NCBI RefSeq assembly: GCF_000737195.2
Contig: NZ_JALM01000005.1
Span: forward strand, 62,001-126,000
DNA: 64,000 nucleotides
Direction of reading: 5' to 3'
From: Sciscionella sediminilitoris
GTDB taxonomy: Bacteria; Actinomycetota; Actinomycetes; Mycobacteriales; Pseudonocardiaceae
In this document: positions 23,675 through 33,462 of the stretch, one piece after another
How positions within the stretch are numbered: position 1 is the stretch's first letter
Layout: every line of letters starts with the position of its first letter
Notes under the pieces: generated by a model
The model's input: only the letters and a program-made list of their open reading frames with translations
Database searches by the model: none
Told to the model about the DNA's origin: nothing
Program-made: the position numbers and the translations under genes

Positions 23675-24621
23675 GGCGCGGAGTCGTCCAGCAGTTTCGC
23701 GGCGAGCCAGGCGGCGCCGTCCCCGCCGTCCCCGGAACCGAGCGGTTCGGCACCGGTCACCGCTTCCAGCCGGGCCCGCAGCCGGTCGGTGAGCGGGCCA
23801 CCGGGGCCGATCAGCCCGCCGGTGAGCACCACAGGGCCGGTGTCCGTGCCGCGCGCGGTCATGGCCAGCCGGACCAGGTGCTCGACCGCGGCGTCCAGGA
23901 TCCGGATCGCGGACTCGTCCCCGGCGAGTGCGGCCTCGCTGACCAGTGGGGCGAACCGGGCGACCCGGATCGGTGAGTCGGCATTGGCCGCGGTGATCAC
24001 CTCGCTGGACTGGGCGCGCCGCCGGTCGAAGCCGTGTTCCACGGTGAGCGGTCCGACCGCCTGCTCGTAGACCGCGCGGGCGAGCGGGCCGAGTTCGCCG
24101 TCCTCCAGTAGGAGGGTGTCCAGGCAGGCCCGGATCGCCTCGCGGCCGAGCCAGAATCCGGAGCCCTCATCGCCGAGCAGCCAGCCGTAGCCACCGGCGA
24201 GCCGGACCTTGCGGTGTTCGCGCACCCCGACCGCGATCGAACCGGTGCCCGCGACCAGCGCGGTACCCGAAGGGGCGCCGGTCGCCGAGGCGAAGGCGAT
24301 CTCCACATCGGAGAGCACGGTCAGCTCGCAGTCGATCCCGGTGCTGCGCCAGGCTTTCTCGAAGATCGCGGCGATCTCGGGATCCACCAGTTTGGAGTCC
24401 CCGGCCAGTCCGAGCACCGCGGCGCCGACCTGGCCGGGGTCGTGTTCGCCGAGCGCGGCGCGGACCGTATCGGCGATCCGGCCCGCGGCCACCTCGGGCG
24501 GATACGAATTGGGGTTCGAGCCCTCCCCGCGCGCGTTGCCGAGCACGGTTCCGTCCAGCCTGCCGAGCTTGGCCCTGGTCGAGGTGCCGCCGGCGTCGAT
24601 GCCGACCACGAGCGAGTTCAT
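23656..24621 (-). CDS. N-acetylglucosamine kinase-like (BadF/BadG/ROK-like) protein
   Basis: Actin-fold sugar kinase of 321 residues. The phosphate-1 loop GIDAGGTSTRAKLG opens the protein, phosphate-2 is GTALVAGTGSIAVG, and the adenosine motif VVLTGGLIGPGG lies near the end. This is the N-acetylglucosamine kinase group. Its ATG overlaps the stop of the SIS gene (ATGA at 24618-24621), so kinase and SIS protein are made together and probably handle an amino sugar. A secreted GH84 hexosaminidase is encoded about 28 kb away and could supply such sugars. Confidence 0.88.
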   Translation of the reverse strand: MNSLVVGIDAGGTSTRAKLGRLDGTVLGNARGEGSNPNSYPPEVAAGRIADTVRAALGEHDPGQVGAAVLGLAGDSKLVDPEIAAIFEKAWRSTGIDCELTVLSDVEIAFASATGAPSGTALVAGTGSIAVGVREHRKVRLAGGYGWLLGDEGSGFWLGREAIRACLDTLLLEDGELGPLARAVYEQAVGPLTVEHGFDRRRAQSSEVITAANADSPIRVARFAPLVSEAALAGDESAIRILDAAVEHLVRLAMTARGTDTGPVVLTGGLIGPGGPLTDRLRARLEAVTGAEPLGSGDGGDGAAWLAAKLLDDSAPHPVTG

Positions 24622-25631
24622 CGGGTCTCGGTGACCTTGTGCAGGCCGCGCGGGTTGTCCGGATCGCCGCCGCGGGCCAGCGCGAGCTCGAGGGCGATCT
24701 GCTGCACCGGGATGATCTCCAGCACCGGGGCGAGCTCCTCCGCGCACTCCGGGGTGCGCAGGTTCGCGTTCTCCGCCGAGCCGACGGTCAGCAGGTCCGC
24801 GCCCGCCGCCCGTACCGTGTCCAGCACCGGGCCCATGGCCGCCCCGCCCTTGCCCGCGCTGGTGATCGCCAGCACCGGGGTCTGGCGGTCCACCGCGGCC
24901 ACCGGGCCGTGCAGCAGGTCCGCCCCGCTGTAGGAACGGGTCGCCAGGTAGGCGGTCTCGGCGAGCTTCAGGCCCGCCTCGTGCGCACTGGCCAGCGAAT
25001 AACCGCGGCCGCAGGCGATCAGCCGGTCGGCGAACCGGTACCGGTCCGCGGCCTCGGCGACCGGCACCTGCAGCGCACCGGTCGCGAGCGAGCCGATGTC
25101 CCTCGCATGCTCGGCCTTGCCACCGCGCCAGGCGTCGATGAGCAGGTACAGGGCGAGCAGGGTCGCGGTGTAGCTCTTGGTCGCGGCCACCGCGCGTTCG
25201 GCGCCCGCGCCCATGTCCACCGCGAGCTCCGCCGTCTTGTGCAGGGCGGAGTCCGGGGTGTTGGTCACCGCGACGGTGAGCGCGCCCGCGGCCTTCGCGG
25301 CCTCGGTGACCTCGAGCAGGTCGGGGGAGCCGCCGCTCTGGCTCGCGGTGATCAGCACGACGTCGGTCAGATCCGGCCGGGCGCCGTAGATGGTCGTGGT
25401 GGACGGTGAGACGAGCCCGACCGGCAGCTGGACCAGCGTTTCGATCAGGTACTTCGCGTACAGCGCCGCGTGATCCGAGGAACCGCGGGCGGCCAGCAGC
25501 ACGAACCGTGGCTTGTGGGCCGCGATCCGGGCGCCCGCCTCGGCGATGACCCCGTGGTTGGCGACGATGCCGTCGAGTACGGCCGGCTGTTCTGCGATCT
25601 CCGCGCGCATGAGCGCCCCTGGTTCGGTCAC
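24618..25631 (-). CDS. SIS-domain sugar isomerase/deaminase-like protein
   Basis: 337 residues with two SIS domains as in the isomerase half of GlmS, without the glutaminase domain. Phosphosugar-binding loops are LAARGSSDHAALYAKY (about 45-60) and SQSGGSPDLLEV (about 95-106). Such proteins act as glucosamine-6-phosphate deaminases or amino-sugar isomerases. The GTG start at 25631 is preceded by TAGCCT and six bases, pointing to a leaderless first gene of the SIS-kinase operon. Confidence 0.88.
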   Translation of the reverse strand: MTEPGALMRAEIAEQPAVLDGIVANHGVIAEAGARIAAHKPRFVLLAARGSSDHAALYAKYLIETLVQLPVGLVSPSTTTIYGARPDLTDVVLITASQSGGSPDLLEVTEAAKAAGALTVAVTNTPDSALHKTAELAVDMGAGAERAVAATKSYTATLLALYLLIDAWRGGKAEHARDIGSLATGALQVPVAEAADRYRFADRLIACGRGYSLASAHEAGLKLAETAYLATRSYSGADLLHGPVAAVDRQTPVLAITSAGKGGAAMGPVLDTVRAAGADLLTVGSAENANLRTPECAEELAPVLEIIPVQQIALELALARGGDPDNPRGLHKVTETR

Positions 25632-25681
25632 GCTGCCAGGCTAGTCGTCTCCTGGCTCGTACGCTCGGTACCGGTTCGGGT

Positions 25682-26638
25682 TCACCGTGCGTGCGCGTCC
25701 GTGAACACCTCGCCGAGCAGGACCGGGTCGATGTTCCCGCCGGAGACCACCGCGGCGATCCGGCCCTGCGGCAGCGCGGCACCGTGGTGCAGGAAGGCGG
25801 CCGGGGCCACGGCACCGCTCGGTTCGGCGATCAGGCGCGCCTCGAGTGCGAGCCGCCGGACCGTGCCGGTGATCTGCTCCTCGGTCACCGTGAGCACGCC
25901 GTCCAGGTGCGCGCGCAGGTGCGCGAAGGTGAGCTCGGAGGGAGTGCTGCGCAGCCCGTCGGCGATGGTGCGGCCCCGATCGGCGCGCGACCATTCCCGG
26001 ATCGTGCCCGCTTCCAGGGATTCCTTGGTGTCCGCGGCCAGTTCCGGTTCCACCCCGTAGACCAGCGCCTCCGGGCAGTGCGCCTTGACCGCGGCCGCGA
26101 TGCCCGAGGCGAGCCCGCCACCGCTGATCGGCACCAGTACCGCGGCGATCTCCGGTGCGTCCTCGGCGATCTCGCTGCCGATGGTGCCCTGTCCGGCGAT
26201 CACCGCGGGGTCGTCGAACGGGGCGATGAGCGTGTATTCGCGTTCGGCGGCGAGCCGGTGCGCGGTGCTCTCCCGCTCCTCGGGGTCGGTGAGCACCACC
26301 TCGGCCCCGTGGCCCCGGGTCGCCTCGATCTTGCGGGCGGGCGCGGTCTCCTCGATCACGATCACCGCGGGCAGTCCGGCGAGCTTCGCGGCGTAGGCGA
26401 CCGCCTGGGCGTGGTTTCCACTGGAGTACGCGACTACTCCATTCGGCCGCTCCAGTGAACGGATCGCATTGACCGCGCCGCGCAGTTTGAACGCGCCGAT
26501 CGGCTGAAGATTTTCGGGTTTCAGCAATAGTTCGCGGTCAGCGTCGCCGAGGAACGAGGGGAGTAGTGGAGTGCGCACCACGGAACCGGCGATCCGGTCC
26601 GCCGCGGCCGCGATCGCCGTGCTGTCAACGAGTTTCAT
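25682..26638 (-). CDS. Threonine/serine dehydratase-like PLP enzyme
   Basis: Fold type II PLP enzyme of 318 residues, expected to deaminate threonine or serine to a 2-oxo acid. The PLP lysine is in GAFKLRGAVNA (about residue 52), the cofactor Asn in SSGNHAQA, and the phosphate loop is SGGGLASG. There is no C-terminal regulatory ACT domain, so it is of the catabolic type or a serine racemase relative. The ATG at 26638 follows TAAGAT by seven bases. A perfect TGTCCA palindrome lies at the promoter. Confidence 0.9.
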   Translation of the reverse strand: MKLVDSTAIAAAADRIAGSVVRTPLLPSFLGDADRELLLKPENLQPIGAFKLRGAVNAIRSLERPNGVVAYSSGNHAQAVAYAAKLAGLPAVIVIEETAPARKIEATRGHGAEVVLTDPEERESTAHRLAAEREYTLIAPFDDPAVIAGQGTIGSEIAEDAPEIAAVLVPISGGGLASGIAAAVKAHCPEALVYGVEPELAADTKESLEAGTIREWSRADRGRTIADGLRSTPSELTFAHLRAHLDGVLTVTEEQITGTVRRLALEARLIAEPSGAVAPAAFLHHGAALPQGRIAAVVSGGNIDPVLLGEVFTDAHAR

Positions 26639-26643
26639 AACAC

Positions 26644-26673
26644 CGATCTTACCCTGAGTGTCCAATGTGGACA
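26644..26673. promoter_or_regulatory. Promoter and palindromic operator of the dehydratase gene
   Basis: TAAGAT on the minus strand (26649 to 26644) is the -10 box for a leaderless message. Just upstream, TGTCCA-ATG-TGGACA (26659-26673) is a perfect 6-bp-arm palindrome covering the expected -35 region, well placed for repression. The cognate regulator is not identified. Confidence 0.55.
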
Positions 26674-26771
26674 GATGGGCGTGTGCTCGGACACGTTCGT
26701 GCTAGCCTTGTAACACCGAGGGGGTTTTCGACGTTAACTGTTCGAGATCAAAATTTATCGGCGGGGACGAA

Positions 26772-27794
26772 GTGAGTAAGGATTCCGAGGAAGACAAGGG
26801 GCTTGGTATCAAGCCCGTTCAGGTGCTGGCGTATGCCCTCGCGGCGATCGCCTCCGCCGTGCTCGGTTCCTTCTTCGGCTTCTCCGGGACGGTCATCGGT
26901 GCCGGAGTGGCGAGCGTGATCTCCACCGTCGGCGCGGCGGTCTTCCAGCGCGGCGCGGAGAAGACGACGGAAGCGGCGAAGAAGGCCGCGCGCAATACGG
27001 GAGCCTTGCGCGCGCAGCCCTCCACCGCCCGGGCCTCGGGCGCCCAGTCCCCGAATGCCCAGTCCCCGAATGCGCAGTCCCCAGGGACCCGGCAGGCGCA
27101 GCAGCCCCAGCAGGCGCAGCGCACTCAGCAGGGTCCGCAGCCGTACCAGCAGCCGCGTACCTCGCCGCTGCAGCAGAACACCCCAGGACGGGCGACCACG
27201 GCCCGGGCCTACCGTCCGGTGGACCCGACCGAGCAGATCGCGAACCTCGCCACCCCGATGCACGAGCAGCGCACCCGGTACATGGGGCCGAGTGGCCCGG
27301 CGCAGCAGCCGACCCAGCAACAGCGGACCCAGCAGCAGGGTGTGCCGACCGGACACCGGCCACCGGCCGAGCCGGAGGCTCAAGCGGGCCCGCCCTGGTG
27401 GCGAAGACACCTGAAGCTGCTGGTCGGCATGTTCGTGCTGGTCTTCGTGATCGGTGTCGGCGGAGTGAGCGCGATCGAGCTGCTTTCCGGTGGACCGCTG
27501 TCCGGAGGGCAGGGCGGTACCTCGTTCGGCAGGCTGGTCAGCGGGGACACCTCGACCAAGAACAAGGACCAGTCGCCGAGCGAGCAGGACAAGAACACCG
27601 GCGGCAGTCCGAACGGGACCGAGGAGACCGGGACCACCACGACCACCACGCGGGAAACCACGACGACAACCGCGCCGACCCGCGAGACCGGCGGCAACGA
27701 GCAGCCGACCGGGCAGAACGACCAGCAGGGGCAGCAGCAGTACCAGAACCCGCAGGGCAAGAACGCCCCGGAGACTACGCCGGGAGCCGGCTGA
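26772..27794 (+). CDS. Membrane protein with repetitive Gln/Pro-rich linkers
   Basis: 340 residues, no recognised family. The N-terminus has a glycine-rich hydrophobic hairpin (about residues 16-58, [20 protein letters not shown]), then a low-complexity Q/P/S region with three QSPNA-type repeats (27043-27086), a single transmembrane helix (about 215-236, [20 protein letters not shown]) and an outer Thr/Gln/Gly-rich tail with [12 protein letters not shown]-like runs. The layout suggests a cell-envelope protein spanning the membrane more than once with a disordered external end. It ends convergently over the thiE stop, overlapping by 20 bases. Confidence 0.7.
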   Translation: MSKDSEEDKGLGIKPVQVLAYALAAIASAVLGSFFGFSGTVIGAGVASVISTVGAAVFQRGAEKTTEAAKKAARNTGALRAQPSTARASGAQSPNAQSPNAQSPGTRQAQQPQQAQRTQQGPQPYQQPRTSPLQQNTPGRATTARAYRPVDPTEQIANLATPMHEQRTRYMGPSGPAQQPTQQQRTQQQGVPTGHRPPAEPEAQAGPPWWRRHLKLLVGMFVLVFVIGVGGVSAIELLSGGPLSGGQGGTSFGRLVSGDTSTKNKDQSPSEQDKNTGGSPNGTEETGTTTTTTRETTTTTAPTRETGGNEQPTGQNDQQGQQQYQNPQGKNAPETTPGAG

Positions 27795-28443
27795 CCAGTT
27801 CGGCCGCGGCGCGCCGTGGATCCTCGGCCTCGGTGAGCGCGCGCACCACGACGATGCGCGAGGCACCCGCGTCCAGCACCTCGTCCAGGCGTTCGGCATC
27901 GATCCCGCCGATCGCGAACCAGGGCCGTTCGGTGGCGAGCTCGGCGACTCCGCGAACCAGATCGAGCCCGGGGGCAGGGCGACCGGGCTTGGTCGGGGTA
28001 GGCCAGCACGGACCCGCGCAGAAGTAGTCCACCCCGGCCTGTGCCTCGGCGGCCCTGGCCTGGGCGGTGGAGTGCGTGGAACGCCCGATGAGCACGTCCT
28101 CGCCGACGATCTCCCTGGCCAGTTCGACGGGCAGATCGTCCTGGCCGAGATGCAGCACATCCGCACCGGCGAACCGGGCGATATCGGCCCGGTCGTTCAC
28201 CGCGAGCAGTGCGCCGTGCCGGGCGCACGCCTCGGCGAGCACTTCGAGCGCGGCCAGTTCCGCGGCGGCTTCGAGCGGCGCACCCCCGGTCTTGTCCCGC
28301 AACTGCAGGATGTCCACCCCGCCGGAGAGCACCGCATCGGCGAACTCCGCGAGGTCCCCCTGCTCGCCGCGAGCGTCCGTGCACAGGTAAAGCCGTGCGC
28401 GGTCCAGGCGCTGTCTGCGTTGCTCCCCATCGAATCCAGGCAT
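27775..28443 (-). CDS. thiE: Thiamine-phosphate synthase ThiE
   Basis: TIM-barrel enzyme of 222 residues that joins HMP-pyrophosphate with the thiazole phosphate to give thiamine phosphate. Landmarks: ILQLRDK (substrate and pyrophosphate contacts, about residue 46), [30 protein letters not shown], and the C-terminal FAIGGID and [10 protein letters not shown]. The ATG at 28443 follows TAGGGT by seven bases. It lies next to the riboswitch-controlled thiO-thiS-thiG unit on the other strand with a VOC gene in between, a usual actinobacterial order. Confidence 0.95.
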   Translation of the reverse strand: MPGFDGEQRRQRLDRARLYLCTDARGEQGDLAEFADAVLSGGVDILQLRDKTGGAPLEAAAELAALEVLAEACARHGALLAVNDRADIARFAGADVLHLGQDDLPVELAREIVGEDVLIGRSTHSTAQARAAEAQAGVDYFCAGPCWPTPTKPGRPAPGLDLVRGVAELATERPWFAIGGIDAERLDEVLDAGASRIVVVRALTEAEDPRRAAAELVSRLPA

Positions 28444-28453
28444 GGTGTCGACC

Positions 28454-28837
28454 CTAACGGGCGCCCCGGTAAACGGTGTCCGCGTCCACGAAACACAGTT
28501 GGTTGCCGAACGGATCCTCCGCGTAGCAACTGCGCTCGCCCCAGGGCTGCGTGGTGATCCCGTCGTCCACCCGCGCGGGCCCGGCGGCACGCAGCCGCGC
28601 GTGCACCGCCTCCAGGTCCTCGACGGCCAGGTACACGATCCGCGGATCGCCGGCGGGATGCGGGATGACGACCTCCGCGGCGGGCTGTACGCAGGCGAGC
28701 ACGACCTCGCCGCAGTGGAAGTAGTGCCGGTTCGTCCACACTCGTTCGCCCGGCTCGCCGAGCACGCTCGCGTAGAACTCCGCCGCCCGCTCGATATCGC
28801 CGACCGCGATCGTGAGGCGGAAAATCCTCGTCGCCAT
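28454..28837 (-). CDS. VOC-family (glyoxalase fold) protein
   Basis: Single VOC domain pair in 127 residues: [22 protein letters not shown] at the start, and the second half with [14 protein letters not shown] and [16 protein letters not shown]. Members are metal enzymes (glyoxalase, dioxygenase) or binding/resistance proteins. The reaction is not assignable. The ATG at 28837 has TACCGT seven bases before it. Confidence 0.85.
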   Translation of the reverse strand: MATRIFRLTIAVGDIERAAEFYASVLGEPGERVWTNRHYFHCGEVVLACVQPAAEVVIPHPAGDPRIVYLAVEDLEAVHARLRAAGPARVDDGITTQPWGERSCYAEDPFGNQLCFVDADTVYRGAR

Positions 28838-28875
28838 GCGGGCAACGGTAGCCCGGGGAGTAGGGTTGTGGTGTT

Positions 28876-28967
28876 CGCACGGGAGCCGGGGTGACCGGCT
28901 GAGAGGGGACCTGAGCCGGTCCCGACCGTCGAACCTGATCCGGATAATGCCGGCGCAGGGAGCGTGG
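28876..28967 (+). promoter_or_regulatory. TPP riboswitch upstream of thiO
   Basis: THI-box features are read directly: CACGGGAG at the 5' side, CTGAGAGGGGAC (the pyrimidine-sensing CUGAGA), GAACCTGATCCGGATAATGCCGG, and the closing GCAGGGAG. A TAGGGT box at 28861-28866 is a suitable promoter. The closing element overlaps the ribosome-binding GGGAG before thiO, so thiamine pyrophosphate would block translation of thiO-thiS-thiG. Confidence 0.95.
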
Positions 28968-28969
28968 GA

Positions 28970-30030
28970 ATGCGGTCGCAACGGGAAATCATCGTGGTCG
29001 GTGCGGGCGTGATCGGGTGCTCGATCGCGTGGCGCACGGCCCGCGCGGGTCATCGGGTCACCATCCTGGACCCGGATCCGCACGCCTCGGCCTCCTGGGT
29101 GGCGGGCGGCATGCTCGCCCCGATCGCGGAGGCCTGGCCGGGCGACGAGGAGGCACTGCGGCTCGGCCTCGACTCGATCGAGCGGTGGCCGCGGTTCGCC
29201 GCCGAACTCGCCGAGGACGGGCACGATCCGCTGCTGCGCACCGAGGGAACCCTGCTCACCGGGGTGGACACCGCCGACCGGGAAGTGCTCGACACCCTCG
29301 CCGGGTACCTCGATCACCTCGGGCACCCGGTGGAGAAGCTGACCGGTTCCCGGTTGCGGCGGATGGAACCCCTGCTCGGGCCCGCGGTACGCGGCGGGCT
29401 GCACATGCCGGGCGATCTCGCCGTGGACAACCGTGCGCTGCTGCGCGGATTGCTCGCCGCCGCGACCGAACACGGCGCGGCGCACGTCCCGGAGCGGGTG
29501 ACCGAGATCGGGGCCCGCCGGGTGCGCACCGAACAGGGCACCGTGTTCGAGGCCGATTCGGTGGTACTCGCCGCGGGGGCGTGGAGCGCGCGGCTGCATC
29601 CGGAGCTCGCCGAAACGGTGCGGCCCATCAAGGGCGAGGTGCTGCGGCTGCGTGCCCGGCGCGGTTCGCTTCCCCCGCAAGGGAAAACCGTGCGCGGCAT
29701 CGTGCACGGGCGCCCGGTCTACCTGGTGCCGAGGGCGGACGGGGAGATCGTGCTGGGGGCCACGCAGTACGAGGCGGGTTTCGACACCGCGCCCGCGCTC
29801 GGCGGGGTGCGCGACCTGATCGCCGATGCCGAGACCCTGGCGCCGAGCCTCGCGGACTACGAGCTGACCGAGGTCTGCGCCGGGGTGCGCGCGGGAAGCG
29901 TCGACAACGCTCCCGTGCTCGGCGCGCTCTCCGACGGGGTCATCGCCGCCGCGGGGCACCACCGCAACGGTCTGCTGCTCGCCCCGCTCACCGCCGACCG
30001 GATCACCGAGATGTTCCTTGAGGAGTTGGT

Positions 30031-30034
<4 letters not shown>
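28970..30034 (+). CDS. thiO: Glycine oxidase ThiO
   Basis: FAD enzyme of about 354 residues that oxidises glycine to dehydroglycine for the thiazole ring. The Rossmann motif [13 protein letters not shown] lies at the N-terminus, with the family motifs [12 protein letters not shown] and the C-terminal [16 protein letters not shown] and [14 protein letters not shown] 28970 is used; a GTG at 28964 is possible and even closer to the ribosome site GGGAG. It is controlled by the TPP riboswitch and its stop overlaps thiS. Confidence 0.93.
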
Positions 30035-30982
<948 letters not shown>

Positions 30983-31058
30983 CACGGCGACCCTGACAAA
31001 CGCGGAACATCGGACATGGTTCGCTCGTTGCCTGCACAACGCAGAGAGGATGCGGGCT

Positions 31059-31523
31059 ATGACGACTGGACAACTATCGAGTTCCTCGGCTTCAGAGGAC
31101 CCGACGAGCGACGATGCCACCAAACGGCTGTACCTCGTCGTCGCGCGGCTGTCCCGGTCCCTGCGCAGGCGCGGGGACATGCACGGTCTCGGGCACGGCG
31201 CCGTCTCGGCCCTGGCCACGCTCGTCGTCTCGGATGCCATGCGGCTCGGCGACCTCGCGGCCAAGGAAGGGGTGGCCGCGCCGACCCTCTCGCGGATGAT
31301 CGCCGCGCTGGTGGACAAGGGTTATGTGGCGCGGGAACCCGATCCCGCCGACGGCCGTGCCTCGCTGGTCGCGCCGACCGAGCTCGGCCGGGCGATGATC
31401 ATGGAGATGCGGTCCTCGCGCATGCAGGAACTGCACCGCCGCCTGGATCGGCTCGACCAGGCACAACGCCAGACCCTGTTCGAGGCCCTGGATTCGCTGG
31501 AAACCCTGATCTCCGACGACTGA
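31059..31523 (+). CDS. MarR-family transcriptional regulator
   Basis: Winged-helix dimeric regulator of 154 residues. The HTH is LGDLAAKEGVAAPTLSRMIAALVDKGYV and the wing REPDPADGRASLVAPTELG, both standard. GAGAGG precedes the ATG at 31059 by about nine bases; ATG 31050 is too close. The 112-base gap to the next gene contains a perfect 14-bp palindrome, which might be a site for this or another regulator. Confidence 0.9.
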   Translation: MTTGQLSSSSASEDPTSDDATKRLYLVVARLSRSLRRRGDMHGLGHGAVSALATLVVSDAMRLGDLAAKEGVAAPTLSRMIAALVDKGYVAREPDPADGRASLVAPTELGRAMIMEMRSSRMQELHRRLDRLDQAQRQTLFEALDSLETLISDD

Positions 31524-31583
31524 GATCGAGCTCACGCACCCGCAGTGGGGATGCTTTATGTACCCGCCCGGCTACATCGTGCT

Positions 31584-31614
31584 AATACTTGGTTAGTACC
31601 ACTAACCAAGTATT
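31584..31614. promoter_or_regulatory. Perfect 14-bp palindrome upstream of a methyltransferase gene
   Basis: AATACTTGGTTAGT (31584-31597), ACC, ACTAACCAAGTATT (31601-31614). Every base of the arms pairs, and the element is AT-rich in strongly GC-rich DNA. It starts 60 bases after the MarR stop and lies 21 bases before the methyltransferase ATG. It has no T-run, so it is more like an operator for a dimeric repressor (TetR- or MarR-type) than a terminator. Confidence 0.6.
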
Positions 31615-31635
31615 CCTCGGTGTGGAGGTGTGGGT

Positions 31636-32496
31636 ATGACGGTCGAATACCAGCAGTGGGACATCGTCTCCAGCGTCGGGCTGACCGCGCTCGCGGTCGC
31701 TGCCGGGCGCGCGCTGGAGGCGAACAGTGCGGCACCGCTGGTGAAAGATCCGTTCGCGGAGCGGTTCGTGCACGCGGCGAACCCGCCCGAACCGTTGCCG
31801 ACCCGGCCGGAGGACGCGGAGGGGCCGGTCTGGGAGCAGATGGCCACGCACATGGCGCTGCGCACCCGGTTCCTCGACGACTTCCTGCTCGAAGCCAAGC
31901 CGAGCCAGGTGGTGATCCTCGCCGCCGGGCTGGATGTACGCGCCTACCGGCTCGCCCTTCCGGCGAACTGCCGGGTGTTCGAGGTCGACCAGCCGAAGGT
32001 GCTCGAGTTCAAGCAGCAGGTGCTGGACGCCGAAGGAGCCGAACCGGCCGGTGCCCGCACCGCGGTGCCCACCGATCTGCGCGATGACTGGGTCACCGCG
32101 CTGCGCGAGTCCGGGTTCGATCCGAACGAGCCCTCGGTGTGGCTCGCCGAAGGCCTGCTGCCCTATCTGCCGGGGCGCGCCGAGGAGGAGCTGTTCGACC
32201 GGATCCACGCGCTCTCCGCCCCGGGGAGCGCGCTCGCGGTGCAGATTCACGACGGGAACTTCACCGAGATGTTCGAGGACTCCTTCGTGGTGGACACCGC
32301 CCAGGCGCTGGGGGTCGACCTCCAGGGACTGTTCAGCGCGGAGCCCCGCCGCGATCCGGGCGAGTGGTTGCGCTGGGCGGGCTGGGCGACCGCCGAGACG
32401 GGTGCGGCGGAACTGGAGCAGCGCTACGAGCGTCGGCTGCCGGAGGACGGCGGGACGCTGGCGCGCGCCAACCGGTTCCTGGTGGCGCGCCGGTAG
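31636..32496 (+). CDS. Putative S-adenosylmethionine methyltransferase (leucine carboxyl methyltransferase-like)
   Basis: 286 residues of the actinobacterial class I methyltransferase family related to leucine carboxyl methyltransferases (the large mycobacterial TIGR00027-type group). Motif I LAAGLDVRAYRL (about residues 96-107), the acidic strand VFEVDQPKVLEFK and VWLAEGLLPYLP are visible. The substrate is unknown. GGAGG precedes ATG 31636 by seven bases. A perfect palindrome just upstream suggests regulation. The gene abuts a DUF1707 gene on the opposite strand. Confidence 0.85.
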   Translation: MTVEYQQWDIVSSVGLTALAVAAGRALEANSAAPLVKDPFAERFVHAANPPEPLPTRPEDAEGPVWEQMATHMALRTRFLDDFLLEAKPSQVVILAAGLDVRAYRLALPANCRVFEVDQPKVLEFKQQVLDAEGAEPAGARTAVPTDLRDDWVTALRESGFDPNEPSVWLAEGLLPYLPGRAEEELFDRIHALSAPGSALAVQIHDGNFTEMFEDSFVVDTAQALGVDLQGLFSAEPRRDPGEWLRWAGWATAETGAAELEQRYERRLPEDGGTLARANRFLVARR

Positions 32497-32498
32497 CT

Positions 32499-32864
32499 TC
32501 AGTCGCGTTCCGGCCAGAACAGGTAGCTGACCAGGATCAGCGCCCAGATGCCGATCGGGATCCCCGGCCAGAAGAACCGCAGCTCCCCGTGCACCAGGCA
32601 GATCCCGCCCCAGATCGCGGTCAGCAGCACCGATCCGCCGAGGAAATAGCTCCACTCCGCGCGCCAGGCATGGCGTTCCTCGCGGTCCCGCTCGGCGCGG
32701 CTGCGCGGCAGATCGCCGTGCAGTGCGTCGAGTTCCTCGGTGGTGACCGCCTCGTTCGCCCGGTCCAGCCGGTGTTCGTACTCGGCGAGATCGAGTCGCC
32801 CTTCACCCATCGCGTCGGCGAGCCGGCCCGCGACGGCCTCCCGTTCCGCATCCGAAGCCCGCAT
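32499..32864 (-). CDS. DUF1707 membrane protein
   Basis: A 121-residue protein: an N-terminal DUF1707 domain (RASDAEREAVAGRLADAMGEGRLDLAEYEHRL, about residues 2-53, with its LDLAEYEHRL end typical) and two transmembrane helices (about 70-90 and 97-115). These proteins are actinobacterial and of unknown function. AAGGAGGG just before the ATG at 32864 supports the start. It is divergent from a TetR gene; a shared palindrome lies between. Confidence 0.88.
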   Translation of the reverse strand: MRASDAEREAVAGRLADAMGEGRLDLAEYEHRLDRANEAVTTEELDALHGDLPRSRAERDREERHAWRAEWSYFLGGSVLLTAIWGGICLVHGELRFFWPGIPIGIWALILVSYLFWPERD

Positions 32865-32877
32865 GTTCCCTCCTTTG

Positions 32878-32894
32878 AGATACGAATGTATCTT
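32878..32894. promoter_or_regulatory. TetR operator and -10 box between DUF1707 and TetR genes
   Basis: AGATAC-GAAT-GTATCT (32878-32893) is a perfect 6-bp-arm palindrome. Its right arm overlaps the TetR -10 box TATCTT (32889-32894), which lies seven bases before the GTG start, and its left arm borders the ribosome site of the DUF1707 gene. A bound repressor would block both genes. Confidence 0.65.
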
Positions 32895-32901
32895 AAACAC
32901 C

Positions 32902-33462
32902 GTGCCGAAGATTGTCGACCGGGACGCGGTCCGCAGGGAGATCGCGCTCGCCTTGCTGCGGGTGCTCGCCGAACAGGGGATCGAGGCGGTGAGCGTGCGC
33001 ACCGTGGCCGCGGCCGCCGGTCGTTCGCCAGGCGCGGTGCAGAAGTACTTCGCCACCAAGGAGGAACTGCTCACCGCGGCGTTCGAGCTCTACTGCGAGC
33101 GCTCGGGCGACCGGATCGCGGCGGTCCCGCGCGGAACGGACCGGGCGGAGACGGTCACCGCGCTGGTCGCGGCGACCCTGCCGCTCGACGAGCAGAGTCG
33201 GCTGGATGCCCTTGTACTGCACGAGTTCGCGCTGCGCGCCGCACGCGACGAGCGGATCGCGGCGCGGCTGCGCGAACTGGACCGGGAAGTGCTGGACGCG
33301 TTGATCGCGTTCACCGGGCTGTCCGCGGCCGCGGCCTCGGCGTTGTTCGCGGTCTCGGACGGGCTCGCGCTGCGCCTGCTCTACGGTTCGCAGTCGCGCA
33401 CCGCGGCGCTCGCGGCGCTACGGACGAGTGTCGCCGCCGTCCTGGAGGCGCCAGAACACTGA
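32902..33462 (+). CDS. TetR-family transcriptional regulator
   Basis: 186 residues: N-terminal HTH (VRTVAAAAGRSPGAVQKYFATKEEL region, about 30-55) and a helical C-terminal domain of the TetR_C_6-like kind. The GTG at 32902 is leaderless by the TATCTT rule. It is divergent from the DUF1707 gene, probably its target. The 3' end overlaps the convergent thiD copy by 45 bases, an unusually long convergent overlap. Confidence 0.88.
   Translation: MPKIVDRDAVRREIALALLRVLAEQGIEAVSVRTVAAAAGRSPGAVQKYFATKEELLTAAFELYCERSGDRIAAVPRGTDRAETVTALVAATLPLDEQSRLDALVLHEFALRAARDERIAARLRELDREVLDALIAFTGLSAAAASALFAVSDGLALRLLYGSQSRTAALAALRTSVAAVLEAPEH

Noticed and set aside
23656-25815. Apparent 719-residue protein covering kinase and upstream region
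   Set aside because: Only the part from 24621 downwards is protein-like; the upstream part is a wrong frame through the SIS gene. The ATG/TGA overlap gives the true start.
27775-29037. Apparent 420-residue ThiE with N-terminal extension
   Set aside because: The extension crosses the VOC gene in another frame and the riboswitch. ThiE starts at 28443.
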